From the NCBI GenBank assembly GCA_046329515.1, contig JAXLUM010000001.1, positions 434,001 through 498,000 on the forward strand: a stretch of DNA of 64,000 nucleotides, written 5' to 3'. Below, in pieces: positions 1 to 8,891 of the stretch. Made by a program: the position numbers and the translations under genes. This DNA is from Bog-950 sp046329515. GTDB taxonomy: Bacteria; Bacteroidota; Bacteroidia; Chitinophagales; LD1. Within the stretch, counting starts at the first letter, position 1, and every line of letters starts with the position of its first letter. The notes below the pieces were generated by a model. That model had not been told where the DNA came from. It saw nothing but the letters and a program-made list of their open reading frames with translations, and ran no database searches.

Positions 1-11
1 TTACGTTTTGT

Positions 12-536
12 ATGAATCGCCTTTTTGCCGCCACCTCCTTTTGCCTTTTTGTTTTTCTGCTTTCATCCTGTAAATATTCCACTGAATACCAGAAGATAGA
101 TGTTGCAGGTAAGTTTTCCATGAGCGTTCCCCCATGGGTGAAGGAAGAAGATGAGTTGGAGCCGGGCGCAGAACTGCAATACGCCAACCGCTTTCGTAAC
201 TTTTATATCATTTGCCAAAGCTTTAATAAAGCGGATGTAAAGCGAAGCAGCGGTGAGATAATGCATGATAATCTGAACCGCTTACGTGGCGCATTAAAGA
301 GTCCCCTGGTAACTGATTCTTCTGATATTATTATAAACGGAGTAAGCGGCTTACGTGCCGAAATTTTTGGAAGAATGGGCAAACCCGATGCCGAAGAGAA
401 TATATACTATAGCGAAGTTGTTTTTGAAGGTAAGGAGCGCTTTTATCACCTGAGCGTTTGGACCCGTGGTGAGGACCGCAAGTTGCGCTATAAGGAGGAT
501 ATTAATAAAACCATTTCTTCGTTTAAGGAGCTGTAA
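12..536 (+). CDS. Small lipoprotein, function unknown
   Basis: Predicted 174-residue lipoprotein. A short basic N-terminus and hydrophobic core end in a lipobox LLSSC, so Cys20 is the likely lipidated residue after signal peptidase II cleavage. The mature part (YQKIDVAGKFSMSVPPW onward) resembles the small alpha/beta PsbP/DcrB-like periplasmic proteins that begin with a phrase on phi-S-phi-P-x-W; that is an impression of fold, not an assignment. No catalytic motif is visible. It probably sits on the inner or outer membrane facing the periplasm. The gene begins 12 bases from the window edge, so upstream operon partners cannot be judged. The next gene, a sugar permease on the same strand, starts 108 bases downstream. 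Confidence 0.75.
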   Translation: MNRLFAATSFCLFVFLLSSCKYSTEYQKIDVAGKFSMSVPPWVKEEDELEPGAELQYANRFRNFYIICQSFNKADVKRSSGEIMHDNLNRLRGALKSPLVTDSSDIIINGVSGLRAEIFGRMGKPDAEENIYYSEVVFEGKERFYHLSVWTRGEDRKLRYKEDINKTISSFKEL

Positions 537-644
537 GCGGCATATTGGACGAGTATTTCGTGCAGTGTTGAAAAGAAGGCCCATTTGCCTTAGCACGCCC
601 CAAAAAAATATCGGTAATTCGGCATAGCGTATAACAAGCTATGC

Positions 645-2105
645 ATGACTAATAACTCCACCAAAACATCCTCGCTGGCGGCCCTTATATCTGTATTTTT
701 TTTCTGGGGCTTTGTAGCAGCAAGCAATTCAGTACTTCTATCGCTTTTTAAAGAGCACTTTGAACTTAAGCAATGGCAAAGCCAGTTGGTTGAGTTTGCG
801 TTCTACATTTCGTACACCGTTGGGGCCCTTATTTATTTTGCCATTTCAGTAAGCTCAGGTGACCCTCTTAATAAAATAGGCTATAAGAAAGGCTTAATTC
901 TGGGGCTTTGTATCTCTGCCGTAGGGGCCTTATGTTTTATCCCGGCTACAATGTTTGAATCCTATGCCTTAATGCTTACCTCCTTATTTGTAGTAGGGCT
1001 TGGGTTTGCTCTTCAACAAATTGTTGCTAACCCGTATATGATTGCACTAGGCGATCCGTCAACAGGAGCGCATAGGGTAAGCCTGGCGGGGGGCGTTAAC
1101 TCACTGGGCACAACTATAGGCCCTCTTTTATTGGCTATAGCTTTGTACGGGGGGCTTAAGGAAGTTAAGGTGGATTTGTCCGTGGTAAAAATGCCTTACC
1201 TGGTCCTTTCGGGTATGTTGTTGTTGTGCGCGCTAATACTCGGGCTATCAAAATTGCCGCCTGTTACCAACAATGAAAAAATGGAGCATGATCTTAAGGC
1301 TTTTCAGTATCCGCAGTTGATATGGGGCATGATTGCCATTTTTGTTTATGTAGGCGTAGAGGTTACCATACAAAGTAATTTACCTGCCTTAATGGAGAAG
1401 CCTGATATTTTGGGCATAGATCATAAACAAACTGTTCATTTTATTTCGTTGTATTGGGGTAGTCTTATGATTGGCCGTTGGGTAGGGGCGCTTACTGTCT
1501 TCAATTTGTCAAAAGCTATGCGCCAGCTAATGACCGTTATAGTGCCTTTTATTGCGTTTGCAGTTGTAGTGGGCGCCAATTATGCCAAACTTAGTGCAGA
1601 AGGCAAAGGTGATCGCGTTTTTGATTTGCTTTACTATGCACCGCTGGTTCTGGTATTAATTGCGGGTTTCTTTCTAGCTAACGAAAAGCCTGCACGCACC
1701 ATGATTTTGTTTGGTAGTATGGCGGCTGTTATGATGCTGGTTGGTTTGTTTACCACAGGCCGTATTGCTTTATATGCATTTATAAGCGGTGGTCTTTTCT
1801 GTTCGGTAATGTGGCCGTGTATCTTCTCACTATCAATAGCCGGTTTGGGTAAATACACTTCGCAGGCATCATCACTATTAATAATGATGATTGCCGGTGG
1901 TGCGGCTATACCTCCGCTACAGGGCTTAATTTGCGATATGGATAAAACCAGCCCCGCTGGTATTGCCGGCTTAACATGGACCCATTTTTCATATATTATA
2001 CCGGTAGTTTGTTTTGCGTACCTGGCGTTTTTCGGTTGGAAGGTGAAAAGCATATTGAAAAGTCAGGGTATTGATTACGATGCAAAGCCGGAAGCTGCTC
2101 ATTAA
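645..2105 (+). CDS. FucP/GlcP-type MFS sugar:proton symporter
   Basis: A 486-residue inner-membrane transporter with about 12 hydrophobic helices. It belongs to the fucose/glucose/galactose:H+ symporter (FHS) branch of the MFS. The diagnostic stretch GGVNSLGTTIGPLL (about residues 147-161) matches the family's N-S-L-G-T-x-x-G-P signature, and LQQIVANPYMIALG just before it is also typical. It should import a hexose or deoxyhexose with protons; the exact sugar cannot be read off. A 6-bp inverted repeat (GCATAG at 622-627, CTATGC at 639-644) ends immediately before the ATG at 645 and could be an operator or hairpin. No sugar-catabolic genes lie next to it, so no pathway context is available. Confidence 0.88.
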   Translation: MTNNSTKTSSLAALISVFFFWGFVAASNSVLLSLFKEHFELKQWQSQLVEFAFYISYTVGALIYFAISVSSGDPLNKIGYKKGLILGLCISAVGALCFIPATMFESYALMLTSLFVVGLGFALQQIVANPYMIALGDPSTGAHRVSLAGGVNSLGTTIGPLLLAIALYGGLKEVKVDLSVVKMPYLVLSGMLLLCALILGLSKLPPVTNNEKMEHDLKAFQYPQLIWGMIAIFVYVGVEVTIQSNLPALMEKPDILGIDHKQTVHFISLYWGSLMIGRWVGALTVFNLSKAMRQLMTVIVPFIAFAVVVGANYAKLSAEGKGDRVFDLLYYAPLVLVLIAGFFLANEKPARTMILFGSMAAVMMLVGLFTTGRIALYAFISGGLFCSVMWPCIFSLSIAGLGKYTSQASSLLIMMIAGGAAIPPLQGLICDMDKTSPAGIAGLTWTHFSYIIPVVCFAYLAFFGWKVKSILKSQGIDYDAKPEAAH

Positions 2106-2190
2106 CCCATTATATCCTTCGTTTCCATGGTTTGGGACAAACTTTTATTTTAGCCCTTCCAAAAATTGTAAACTTCAATAATCACTTTAT

Positions 2191-2901
2191 ATGGGTCGCG
2201 CGTTTGAATACCGGAAAGAAAGAAAGTTTAAGAGATGGGGTGCTATGGCTAAGGCCTTTACCCGTATAGGCAGAGAAATAGCTATATCAGTTAAAGAAAG
2301 CGGCCCGAATCCTGAAACCAACGCCCGTTTACGTGCTGCAATACAGAATGCCAAGGCCGCCAACATGCCTAAGGACCGTGTTGAGGCTGCCATAAAAAGA
2401 GCATCAAGCAAAGAAGAAAAGGCGTACGAAGAGTTGACGTACGAAGGTTATGGCCCCCACGGCGTAGCTATAGTAATAGATACTCAAACGGACAACCCTA
2501 CGCGCACTATTGCTAATCTTCGTTTGGCATTTACCAAACTGGGCGGCGCTATAGGTACGCAGGGCTCTGTAGAGTATATGTTTAAGAAGAAGGCGGTATT
2601 TAAATTCAACAAGGCCAGTTATAATTTAGAAGAATTGGAATTTGAATTGATTGACCACGGCCTTAGTGAGTTGCAAAGTGAAGGCGATAATGTAATTGCC
2701 TATGCTGATTTTGTAGACTTTGGTAAGTTAAGCAAAGCACTGGAAGCAAAAGGCATTGAAATAACAGAATCTACCTACGAAAAAATTCCTGATTTCTATA
2801 AGGAGGGCTTGAGCGACTCGGAAGCTGAAGACGTGATTAAGCTTATAGAAAGACTGGAAGAAGATGATGATGTAAGCCTAGTGTTTACGAATATGAAATA
2901 A
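2191..2901 (+). CDS. YebC/PmpR (TACO1) family regulatory protein
   Basis: A 236-residue member of the YebC/TACO1 family, matching the usual length of 235-250. The N-terminal basic domain MGRAFEYRKERK is followed by a hallmark helix around residues 30-75 (KESGPNPETNARLRAAIQNA, then NMPKDRVEAAIKRAS). The alpha/beta domains carry the typical YEGYGPHGVAIVI and GGAIGTQGSVEYMF strings. Members are described as DNA-binding regulators (PmpR) and as ribosome-associated factors that help translate difficult sequences such as polyproline (YebC, TACO1). Which applies here cannot be told from sequence. The ATG at 2191 is the only sensible start because the family's conserved N-terminus begins there. The gene is monocistronic-looking, 85 bases after the permease. 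Confidence 0.93.
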   Translation: MGRAFEYRKERKFKRWGAMAKAFTRIGREIAISVKESGPNPETNARLRAAIQNAKAANMPKDRVEAAIKRASSKEEKAYEELTYEGYGPHGVAIVIDTQTDNPTRTIANLRLAFTKLGGAIGTQGSVEYMFKKKAVFKFNKASYNLEELEFELIDHGLSELQSEGDNVIAYADFVDFGKLSKALEAKGIEITESTYEKIPDFYKEGLSDSEAEDVIKLIERLEEDDDVSLVFTNMK

Positions 2902-2964
2902 GCGCAAGGGAGTAGCAACTCCTACTGCCATTACTACTATCTTTTAATACTAACTATTGCCACA

Positions 2965-4371
2965 TTGGAAAGTCAAGCCCATAAAGTGTTCTTTCAGGGT
3001 TTGTTTTTGCCGCTGCTGTTGCTGCTTTTGTTTGCGGTTAAAGGTGTTGCCCAGGAACCCTTATACGAGCCGGCCCGGCTGAAACGGGATATCAGTTATC
3101 TGAAAACTGAACTTGAAACAAATCACCCCAATCTCTATATCTATACACCTAAACAGGAAATAGACCGATTTTTCGATAGCATTAGCACCACAATTACTAA
3201 ACCAATTACTGAATTGGAGTTTTACGCTATGCTATCTCCAATATGTTCGTTGGTTAAAGACGGGCACACAATACCGCTGCCAAGCGAAAGAATTACTGCT
3301 TACCATAACGATCATAGTTCCTTTCTGCCTTTACATCTCACTATAGAAGATTTACGGCTTTATGCAGATATGGTTTGTAACGACCAAACTGAAATTAAAG
3401 AAGGGGATGAGATATTAATGATTAATGGCTTGTCTTCAGCAGAAGTTATAAATGAACTAAGCAGAAGAATGCCTCGTGATGGTAATAATCAAACCTACCC
3501 GAAATGGATTTTGAATAACTACCTGCGCGAATACTATAGCTATATATTCGGGCACGCTGATAAGTTTGAAATAAAATATAAGAATATAAGCGGAGAACAT
3601 ACTACTACAATGCAGGCATTGCCTAAAGCAACTATTTACAAAATAGCTATGCAAAAATATGCCGACCGCATGGCTGCTCAGATTGGAAGAAATACCCTCT
3701 CCCTGCAATTCAGTAAACAGGATAGCTGTGCACTGCTAAAAATTGGCGACTTTCATAATGATGCGCTGCATAAAAACTACCACCTGGATTTTAAAAAAGT
3801 CGTTGGTGCCTTTTTTAAAGAGATAGATAAGCAAAAGCCTAAAAACCTTGTAATAGATTTGAGAGACAATCAGGGAGGCGATATAGTTAATGGTGTTTTT
3901 CTACTATCTTATTTAATTGAAAAACCATTTAAAGTGGTTGAATCGTATAGGGTTGTTGTTTCAAAAAATGGAGAAAGGGCATTAAAGGATTCAGGCGGTG
4001 AATGCTTGGGCTATCATAAACCAAACAAAAAGCTTTTTACAGGTAAGCTTTATGTACTGGTAAATGGCGGCAGCTTTTCCAATTCAGGCATTGTTTCCTC
4101 CTGCCTTAAGAAGTACACCGAGGCCGTTTTTATTGGCGAAGAAACCGGAGGTAACAACCAGGTTTTAGCAGGCTACACCAAAAACTGCGTGCTGCCTGAA
4201 ACTAAGCTTAGAGTAGATGTTCCTACACGCCGCTTCCAATTAACTACCGATAGCATTTTCGGGGGTCATGGCACCTTGCCGGATTATACCGTACCTGTTA
4301 AGGTAAAAAGTGTGATAAACAAAAACGATGACTGTATGGATTTTGTGCTTAAATTGATGAACAGGAATTAA
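2965..4371 (+). CDS. S41-family (tail-specific) peptidase, exported
   Basis: A 468-residue predicted S41 protease. The start is a TTG at 2965: no ATG lies upstream of the signal peptide, whose leucine-rich core (residues 11-28, ending KGVAQ) points to Sec export. A helical segment is followed by a PDZ-like piece near residues 125-160 (EIKEGDEILMINGLS) and the protease core from about residue 290 (NLVIDLRDNQGGD). The serine-rich nucleophile loop reads VNGGSFSNSG, followed by FIGEETGG. In Tsp/CtpA-type enzymes a catalytic lysine lies in the corresponding GExTxGK region; no lysine is seen there. So the enzyme is closer to the tricorn/IRBP-like branch or uses another base. Substrates are unknown. 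It is followed after 15 bases by a co-directional glycosyltransferase-like gene. Confidence 0.85.
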   Translation: MESQAHKVFFQGLFLPLLLLLLFAVKGVAQEPLYEPARLKRDISYLKTELETNHPNLYIYTPKQEIDRFFDSISTTITKPITELEFYAMLSPICSLVKDGHTIPLPSERITAYHNDHSSFLPLHLTIEDLRLYADMVCNDQTEIKEGDEILMINGLSSAEVINELSRRMPRDGNNQTYPKWILNNYLREYYSYIFGHADKFEIKYKNISGEHTTTMQALPKATIYKIAMQKYADRMAAQIGRNTLSLQFSKQDSCALLKIGDFHNDALHKNYHLDFKKVVGAFFKEIDKQKPKNLVIDLRDNQGGDIVNGVFLLSYLIEKPFKVVESYRVVVSKNGERALKDSGGECLGYHKPNKKLFTGKLYVLVNGGSFSNSGIVSSCLKKYTEAVFIGEETGGNNQVLAGYTKNCVLPETKLRVDVPTRRFQLTTDSIFGGHGTLPDYTVPVKVKSVINKNDDCMDFVLKLMNRN

Positions 4372-4386
4372 AGCTGGCTGCTTACA

Positions 4387-5298
4387 TTGATAACCATAGC
4401 CCATATAATTAATCCTTTTAAGGCCCCTGCAGGCTCTGCTTTTGAGAAGGCACAGAATGTTACTTTGGCCAGCATAAAAGCGGCACAAACCTTTACTGAA
4501 GGTAAAGTACAGGTAGAGTTATATGCGGTCGGCTACACGGAGGACGCAGAAATAATCCCTTCGTATTTCAAAAAACTACCTGAACTGAAAGAATCGGTTT
4601 TAGATTTTGGGAAATTCAGCAAACAGCGTAAGCTGCCCTTAATAAGAGAAATACTTGAGCGGCTAATAAATACAAGCCGCGCCGAATACTTGATTTACAC
4701 CAATGTGGATATAGCCCTAATGCCACAGTTTTATGAGGTGGTGCAGGGCTTTATTGAAAAAGGACACGATGCTTTGTTAATTAACCGCAGAGGTATTGAT
4801 GTGCATTACAAAGGTGTTGAAGATTTACCCTTGATGTATTCAGATTTCGGTAAGCCGCATCCGGGTTTTGATTGCTTTGTTTTTAAGCGCAGCCTTGCGG
4901 AGAAACTGATTTTGGAAAATGTGTGCATAGGTGTTCCTTTTTTGGAAGTAACCTTAGTGCACAACCTTATAGCCTATGCGGAACGCTTAAAGTTGATTGA
5001 TGATTTGCATCTTACCTTCCACTTAGGTGCTGAGGTTATGCCGCCGCTTGATGAAGATTACTACCGCCATAACAGGGCTGAGTACGAAACAAAAATATAT
5101 CCTCGGCTAAAACCTCTTTTAGATATTACTAAATTTCCATACGCCACTTTGCCCTTATATAAGCGTATGATGAAGTGGGCTTTAAACCCCGTTTTCAGAA
5201 CACATCAGGTTACAGAAATGGAAGGTAAAAGCTTTATGCGCCGTTTAAAGTTTAAGCTGAATAGCTGGCGGTTTGCGCTTTTAGAGCGAATAAAATAG
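4387..5298 (+). CDS. Putative GT-A-fold glycosyltransferase-like protein
   Basis: A 303-residue soluble protein starting at a TTG (4387) directly after the S41 gene. No ATG gives the conserved-looking ITIAHIINPF N-terminus. The layout suggests a nucleotide-sugar GT-A fold: an N-terminal strand, a segment YLIYTNVDIALMP around residues 99-111 whose N-V-D could serve as the metal-binding DxD-like motif, and a later PHPGFDCFVFKRSL stretch. I do not recognise a named family. The neighbouring minus-strand cassette holds a GT2, a GNAT, a KAS III and an ACP, so a role in surface glycan assembly is plausible by context. Its stop codon (5296-5298) abuts the stop of the convergent GNAT gene with no spacer. 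Confidence 0.6.
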   Translation: MITIAHIINPFKAPAGSAFEKAQNVTLASIKAAQTFTEGKVQVELYAVGYTEDAEIIPSYFKKLPELKESVLDFGKFSKQRKLPLIREILERLINTSRAEYLIYTNVDIALMPQFYEVVQGFIEKGHDALLINRRGIDVHYKGVEDLPLMYSDFGKPHPGFDCFVFKRSLAEKLILENVCIGVPFLEVTLVHNLIAYAERLKLIDDLHLTFHLGAEVMPPLDEDYYRHNRAEYETKIYPRLKPLLDITKFPYATLPLYKRMMKWALNPVFRTHQVTEMEGKSFMRRLKFKLNSWRFALLERIK

Positions 5299-5952
5299 TT
5301 AGCTCACTTTAATTTCTAATTCAAGGCTTCGCTGATTCTCGCGTGAGGCAGATTGCAAACGGTTTAAAATCCATTTATCTACCGCGTAGTTGTTGGATAG
5401 CTCCAATATAGTATGGTTACCCTTTAGACGTAAAGCTGCATTCCGTAACTCCTTTGTTTCTAAAAGGTATATTTCTTTTTGCAGCATGTATTCGTCACCA
5501 AGGCCCATTTCAATTTTTTTAGTGCGGGCGAAACCCAGCGAGGAGTTGTAACGATGGGCTACAGGGTTATCACCTTTGACCTTGGCATATACCAGTCGTA
5601 TGTCGAAAAGTAAAAAGAATACATCGAGCATGGCTAACGACGCCATAACAGGAACATCGGTGCCCAATAGCTTGTCCTCATAAATAAAGAGCCCGCTATA
5701 GGCGGTTTTGTTTTCCCAGTCAATGGAGGAGATATTGATTAGCCCGACAGGAGCATTTTTATAATGAATAACGAAGAAAAAATTCTGCTCGTTATTTACT
5801 GAAGCGAACCATTCCTGTTGCATCTCAGCAGTTATTTGCCCTTTGTAAAACATAAAGCGCGAAATTTTAGAATCGTTGCGCCATTTACGCAACATTTCTA
5901 AATGTTCTTCGCGGCTTCGTTCAAGCGTAATACCGTAGCGGGTAATCTTCAT
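5299..5952 (-). CDS. GNAT N-acetyltransferase, PseH/RimJ-like
   Basis: A 217-residue GNAT-fold acyltransferase. The N-terminal part has the acetyltransf_3-type pattern LRKWRNDSKISRFMF (about residues 21-35), as in PseH/FlmH-like sugar-amine acetyltransferases. A central HYKNAPVGLINISSID block and a C-terminal RLVYAKVKGDNPVAHRYNSS block correspond to the acetyl-CoA binding and closing motifs (N-x-x-A-x-x-x-Y-x-x-x-G-F). It likely transfers an acetyl or acyl group to an amino-sugar. It is the last gene of a minus-strand cassette with ACP, KAS III and GT2, which supports glycan modification. It is separated from the GT2 by 39 bases and its stop abuts the convergent gene. The C-terminal 60 residues go beyond a minimal GNAT and are of unknown role. 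Confidence 0.8.
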   Translation of the reverse strand: MKITRYGITLERSREEHLEMLRKWRNDSKISRFMFYKGQITAEMQQEWFASVNNEQNFFFVIHYKNAPVGLINISSIDWENKTAYSGLFIYEDKLLGTDVPVMASLAMLDVFFLLFDIRLVYAKVKGDNPVAHRYNSSLGFARTKKIEMGLGDEYMLQKEIYLLETKELRNAALRLKGNHTILELSNNYAVDKWILNRLQSASRENQRSLELEIKVS

Positions 5953-5991
5953 TTACGAAGCAATTTGCATAAAACAGCTAAAACAGAAAAA

Positions 5992-6924
5992 TCAGCGGAG
6001 TACTTCCTGAATTAAGTAGGCTGGTTTACGGTGTTGTAAAGCGAATAAACGATTGAGGTATTCACCAATAATGCCAAGGCTGAAAAGTATAAGCCCGGTT
6101 GACATAAAAATGGAAATGATAAGAGCTGTAAACCCCAGCGGTGAGCCAACCGTAAAGCGCATATAAATGAAATAGATTACCAGAATAAGGCAGATAAGAA
6201 AGGATGTAAAACCAAACCAGGTCATGAAACGAAGGGGCACGGTTGTATAAGAGAAGATGAGATTCATAGAAAGGAAAACCAATTTCGGCAAGCTGTAACC
6301 CGATTCGCCCTCGCGCCTGGCGGCGTGCCGCACCTGTTGCCATTCTATTTTGGTGGTATGCCAGCTAAGAATTTCATCAATAAAGGTAAAGGAGTGGTTG
6401 TAATGTTTTATTTTTTCGATAACACTGCTATGTATAATTTTAAAACTTGAGCCTTGCCCAACGGTGTTGCCGAATTTTTCAAAAATATAACCAACCACAT
6501 TGCTTCCTACTTTTCGCACATTGCTGTGTTGTCTTTCCTCGCCATAAATGCCGTAAACTAAATCGGCTGAAGTAGCATGCATTTTGGCAGCCATTAACTC
6601 AATATCTTCAGGAAAGAACTGAAGGTCATCATCCATGGTTATAACATATTCGCCACGCGCAAATTGAAAACCACAGAGAATTGCCTTGTGCTGCCCGAAG
6701 TTGCGGCGCAAATGTATTGCTACTAATTTGTTTCCGTATTCCTGCTTAAGGTCTTTGATTACATTCCAACTGCCGTCAGAACTAAAATCGTTCACCAGCA
6801 CAATTTCAAAATCGCTGTTCATTTTTTGAAAGGTGCTGCTTATTCTTGAGCATAACTCACCCAGCGTCTTCTCGCTATTGAAGACCGGAACAACAACTGA
6901 ATATTGCGGATGGATGGATGCCAT
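5992..6924 (-). CDS. Family 2 glycosyltransferase with C-terminal membrane pair (GtrB/DPMS-like)
   Basis: A 310-residue GT2 enzyme of the polyprenyl-phosphate glycosyltransferase type. The N-terminal GT-A domain shows VVPVFNSEKTLGEL, a VNDFSSDGS nucleotide-binding block (residues 44-52) and the metal-binding MDDDLQ (Asp98-100). RREGESGYS near residue 208 sits at the position of the family's acceptor-site Arg motif. Two hydrophobic helices (about 228-250 and 260-285) anchor it, as in GtrB, ArnC and dolichol-phosphate-mannose synthases. It should move a sugar from a nucleotide donor to a lipid phosphate on the cytoplasmic face. The stop of the upstream KAS III gene overlaps its ATG by one base (TAATG), so the two are translationally coupled. 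Confidence 0.87.
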   Translation of the reverse strand: MASIHPQYSVVVPVFNSEKTLGELCSRISSTFQKMNSDFEIVLVNDFSSDGSWNVIKDLKQEYGNKLVAIHLRRNFGQHKAILCGFQFARGEYVITMDDDLQFFPEDIELMAAKMHATSADLVYGIYGEERQHSNVRKVGSNVVGYIFEKFGNTVGQGSSFKIIHSSVIEKIKHYNHSFTFIDEILSWHTTKIEWQQVRHAARREGESGYSLPKLVFLSMNLIFSYTTVPLRFMTWFGFTSFLICLILVIYFIYMRFTVGSPLGFTALIISIFMSTGLILFSLGIIGEYLNRLFALQHRKPAYLIQEVLR

Positions 6925-7976
6925 TAAACTTCTATCAATTCAGGACAAACCAAATTTTCGGTTTCAAGATATACACTTCCCCATGATAAGCCAACACCAA
7001 AACCACATAAGATAAGATTGAGTTTAGCATTGGTCAATTCGCTGCGCAGTTTTACCAGTAGTGTTAAAGGTATAGTGGCGGAGCCGGTGTTGCCGTAATC
7101 GTACAGGCTATACGGAACCTTTTCAGCTTCAATCTGTAGTTTTTTGCGAACGCTTTCCAGCATTAAAAGGTTTGCCTGGTGAAACACTACGTAATTAATG
7201 TCTGCCTTATCCTTTTTGATGTTGCCCAGCAGAGCGTTAATGTTAGGCGCAACTTCGCGCAAGGCAAAATTGAAAATCTTAAGCCCATCTAATTTCATAT
7301 GCAGTTTACTGCGTACAATGCCTTTGCCATAGTCAACCATTTCCGAAGAGGCGCTACTGTACGGATTTCTGTAGCCGCCATCGGGTATTATAATGTCATC
7401 ATACTCTTTACCATCTGTTTGCAAATTAAAGTGCATAGTATGGTTAAGGGAGAATTCAAGCGCAGTAGCTGAGCCGGCATCACTAAAAATAGGAGCAGTA
7501 CTTTTATCCTGTTGCGATACTGTGGCTGTTGAAATATCGCCAACTAACAGCAGCCCCTTTGCACCGGGAATATTTTGCAGCAATCCCGAAATTATGGAAA
7601 GACCATAGGTATAACCGGAACAACCAAGGTTTACATCAAACACCATACAGCTTTTGGGTAAGCCTAATTTTTCCTGTAGCAGTGAAGATGTATTGGGAAT
7701 TAAGTAATCAGGAGTTTGACTGATGAAGATCAATACTGATACCTCGGAACGGTTCCATTTTAAATCATTCAGTAGTTTATCAGCGGCAGCAAAACAAAGG
7801 TCTGAGGCCGTGGTGTCCTTATCCGCAATGCGGCGGTATCGTATTCCTACCGTTTTAATAAATAAATCCCGTTCCTGTTCGGGTAAAACAGCAAAGTCGG
7901 CATTGTCCTCAATGCATTTAGGTACTGCCACAGCCAAACCACTAACTTTAACATTAGGAAGGGAGAAAAGAGCCAT
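6924..7976 (-). CDS. Beta-ketoacyl-ACP synthase III (FabH-like)
   Basis: A 350-residue thiolase-fold condensing enzyme. The FabH triad is complete: Cys119 in DVNLGCSGYTYG, His266 in VVFHQANLLML and Asn296 in YGNTGSATIPL. It should condense an acyl-CoA with malonyl-ACP, or transfer an acyl group. Its partner ACP gene ends one base before its ATG (TAGTATG), and the GT2 and GNAT genes follow directly. It therefore looks like a cluster-specific KAS III rather than the housekeeping fabH, which normally sits with plsX/rpmF. Making a short acyl chain for an N-acyl sugar on a glycan is the likeliest purpose (inference). Confidence 0.9.
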   Translation of the reverse strand: MALFSLPNVKVSGLAVAVPKCIEDNADFAVLPEQERDLFIKTVGIRYRRIADKDTTASDLCFAAADKLLNDLKWNRSEVSVLIFISQTPDYLIPNTSSLLQEKLGLPKSCMVFDVNLGCSGYTYGLSIISGLLQNIPGAKGLLLVGDISTATVSQQDKSTAPIFSDAGSATALEFSLNHTMHFNLQTDGKEYDDIIIPDGGYRNPYSSASSEMVDYGKGIVRSKLHMKLDGLKIFNFALREVAPNINALLGNIKKDKADINYVVFHQANLLMLESVRKKLQIEAEKVPYSLYDYGNTGSATIPLTLLVKLRSELTNAKLNLILCGFGVGLSWGSVYLETENLVCPELIEV

Positions 7977-7977
7977 A

Positions 7978-8205
7978 CTACTTGTTGTTCAGCAAAGCGA
8001 ATAGTTCACGCGGAGTATTAACGCTGCGCATTTCTTCAGCTGTAATTGTTTTACCGTAGTCAGAATCAACCATGGCAATAACAATAAGCGCTAACATTGA
8101 TCCCCATTCGTCTAATTTACGAAATTCGGTATCCGCAGTAATAAGTGAAGGGTCAGTTATGTTAAAGCAGCCTGCAAACTTTTCCGTAAAATCATTCAAC
8201 TCCAT
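7978..8205 (-). CDS. Acyl carrier protein, cluster-specific
   Basis: A 75-residue acidic ACP-like protein. The phosphopantetheine attachment serine is most likely Ser36 in LDEWGSMLAL, where the housekeeping ACP has DSLDTVEL-type sequence; W in place of the usual Asp-before-Ser context marks it as a specialised carrier. Four short helices fit the PF00550 fold. It is the first gene of the minus-strand cassette ACP - KAS III - GT2 - GNAT, with only one base between its stop and the KAS III start. It probably carries the acyl group assembled by the KAS III for transfer by the GNAT. Confidence 0.85.
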   Translation of the reverse strand: MELNDFTEKFAGCFNITDPSLITADTEFRKLDEWGSMLALIVIAMVDSDYGKTITAEEMRSVNTPRELFALLNNK

Positions 8206-8240
8206 CGGCGCAAATTAAAGCAATTAGCCGAATGTTTGGC

Positions 8241-8744
8241 TTAAAGCACGGGTTCGCTCCACATGCCTCGTTTGGCTTCACGGGCTTCGCGTTGTAAAAG
8301 CACAAAACTATCGGCATAGGTTACATTTGGTGGAATGGTCATAACATTGGCGTAGCCTTGTTGTATGAGGTAAGCATTAATGAAAGTGCCATCCGGTAAG
8401 TATACGTAGGCTAATGTGCGGCCATATTTATCATGATGTTCTACATCATATTCTAAGCGCACCTGTTTTCCTTCCAAAAAATGCTTCAAAAATTCTTTCG
8501 CCTCCTTTCCGTAGAACTGCACATCCTCATGGTCGGTTTTGCGCGATTCTGGAGCATCTACCCCAATCAGGCGAATTTTGGTTCCGTTTTTTGTTGTTCC
8601 GTCATCTATTACAAAAGTATCGCCGTCAATAACGCGTAAAACTGCATTGTAGCCCGCTGCTTGCTCTACTGCTGCGGGTTGGTTACAGGAAAGCAGAAGG
8701 GAGAAAATCAGCAGAAAAATCGCTGAGAAAGGTTTGCGGCGCAT
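8241..8744 (-). CDS. Thermonuclease (SNase)-fold lipoprotein
   Basis: A 167-residue secreted nuclease of the staphylococcal nuclease family. I take the ATG at 8744 rather than longer upstream starts because it yields a clean lipoprotein signal: MRRK, a hydrophobic core, and lipobox LLLSC with Cys20. The OB-fold core shows VIDGDTFVI, KIRLIGVDAPES and DKYGRTLAYVYL, which carry the Asp, Arg and Glu/Asp residues used for Ca2+ and phosphate binding in SNase. It ends with REAREAKRGMW, the standard C-terminal helix. It likely cuts DNA or RNA outside the cytoplasm while tethered to a membrane. It is on the same strand as the ACP cassette, 35 bases upstream, but functionally unrelated. Confidence 0.88.
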   Translation of the reverse strand: MRRKPFSAIFLLIFSLLLSCNQPAAVEQAAGYNAVLRVIDGDTFVIDDGTTKNGTKIRLIGVDAPESRKTDHEDVQFYGKEAKEFLKHFLEGKQVRLEYDVEHHDKYGRTLAYVYLPDGTFINAYLIQQGYANVMTIPPNVTYADSFVLLQREAREAKRGMWSEPVL

Positions 8745-8891
8745 TGCGTAAATATAAATGAAAACGGATTTAGCGTTCAAAAACGCCTCATTATCATGTA
8801 TTAACGCCTTAACAAGTAATCCACATGGCCCTGCTTGCACGGCAAATTATTTCTTTAACTTGCGCCCGCTTTTGACAACCAAAAGGTGACT

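Noticed and set aside
2907..2926. Hairpin GGAGTAGCAACTCC after the YebC gene as a terminator
   Set aside because: The stem is only five base pairs and is not followed by a T run.
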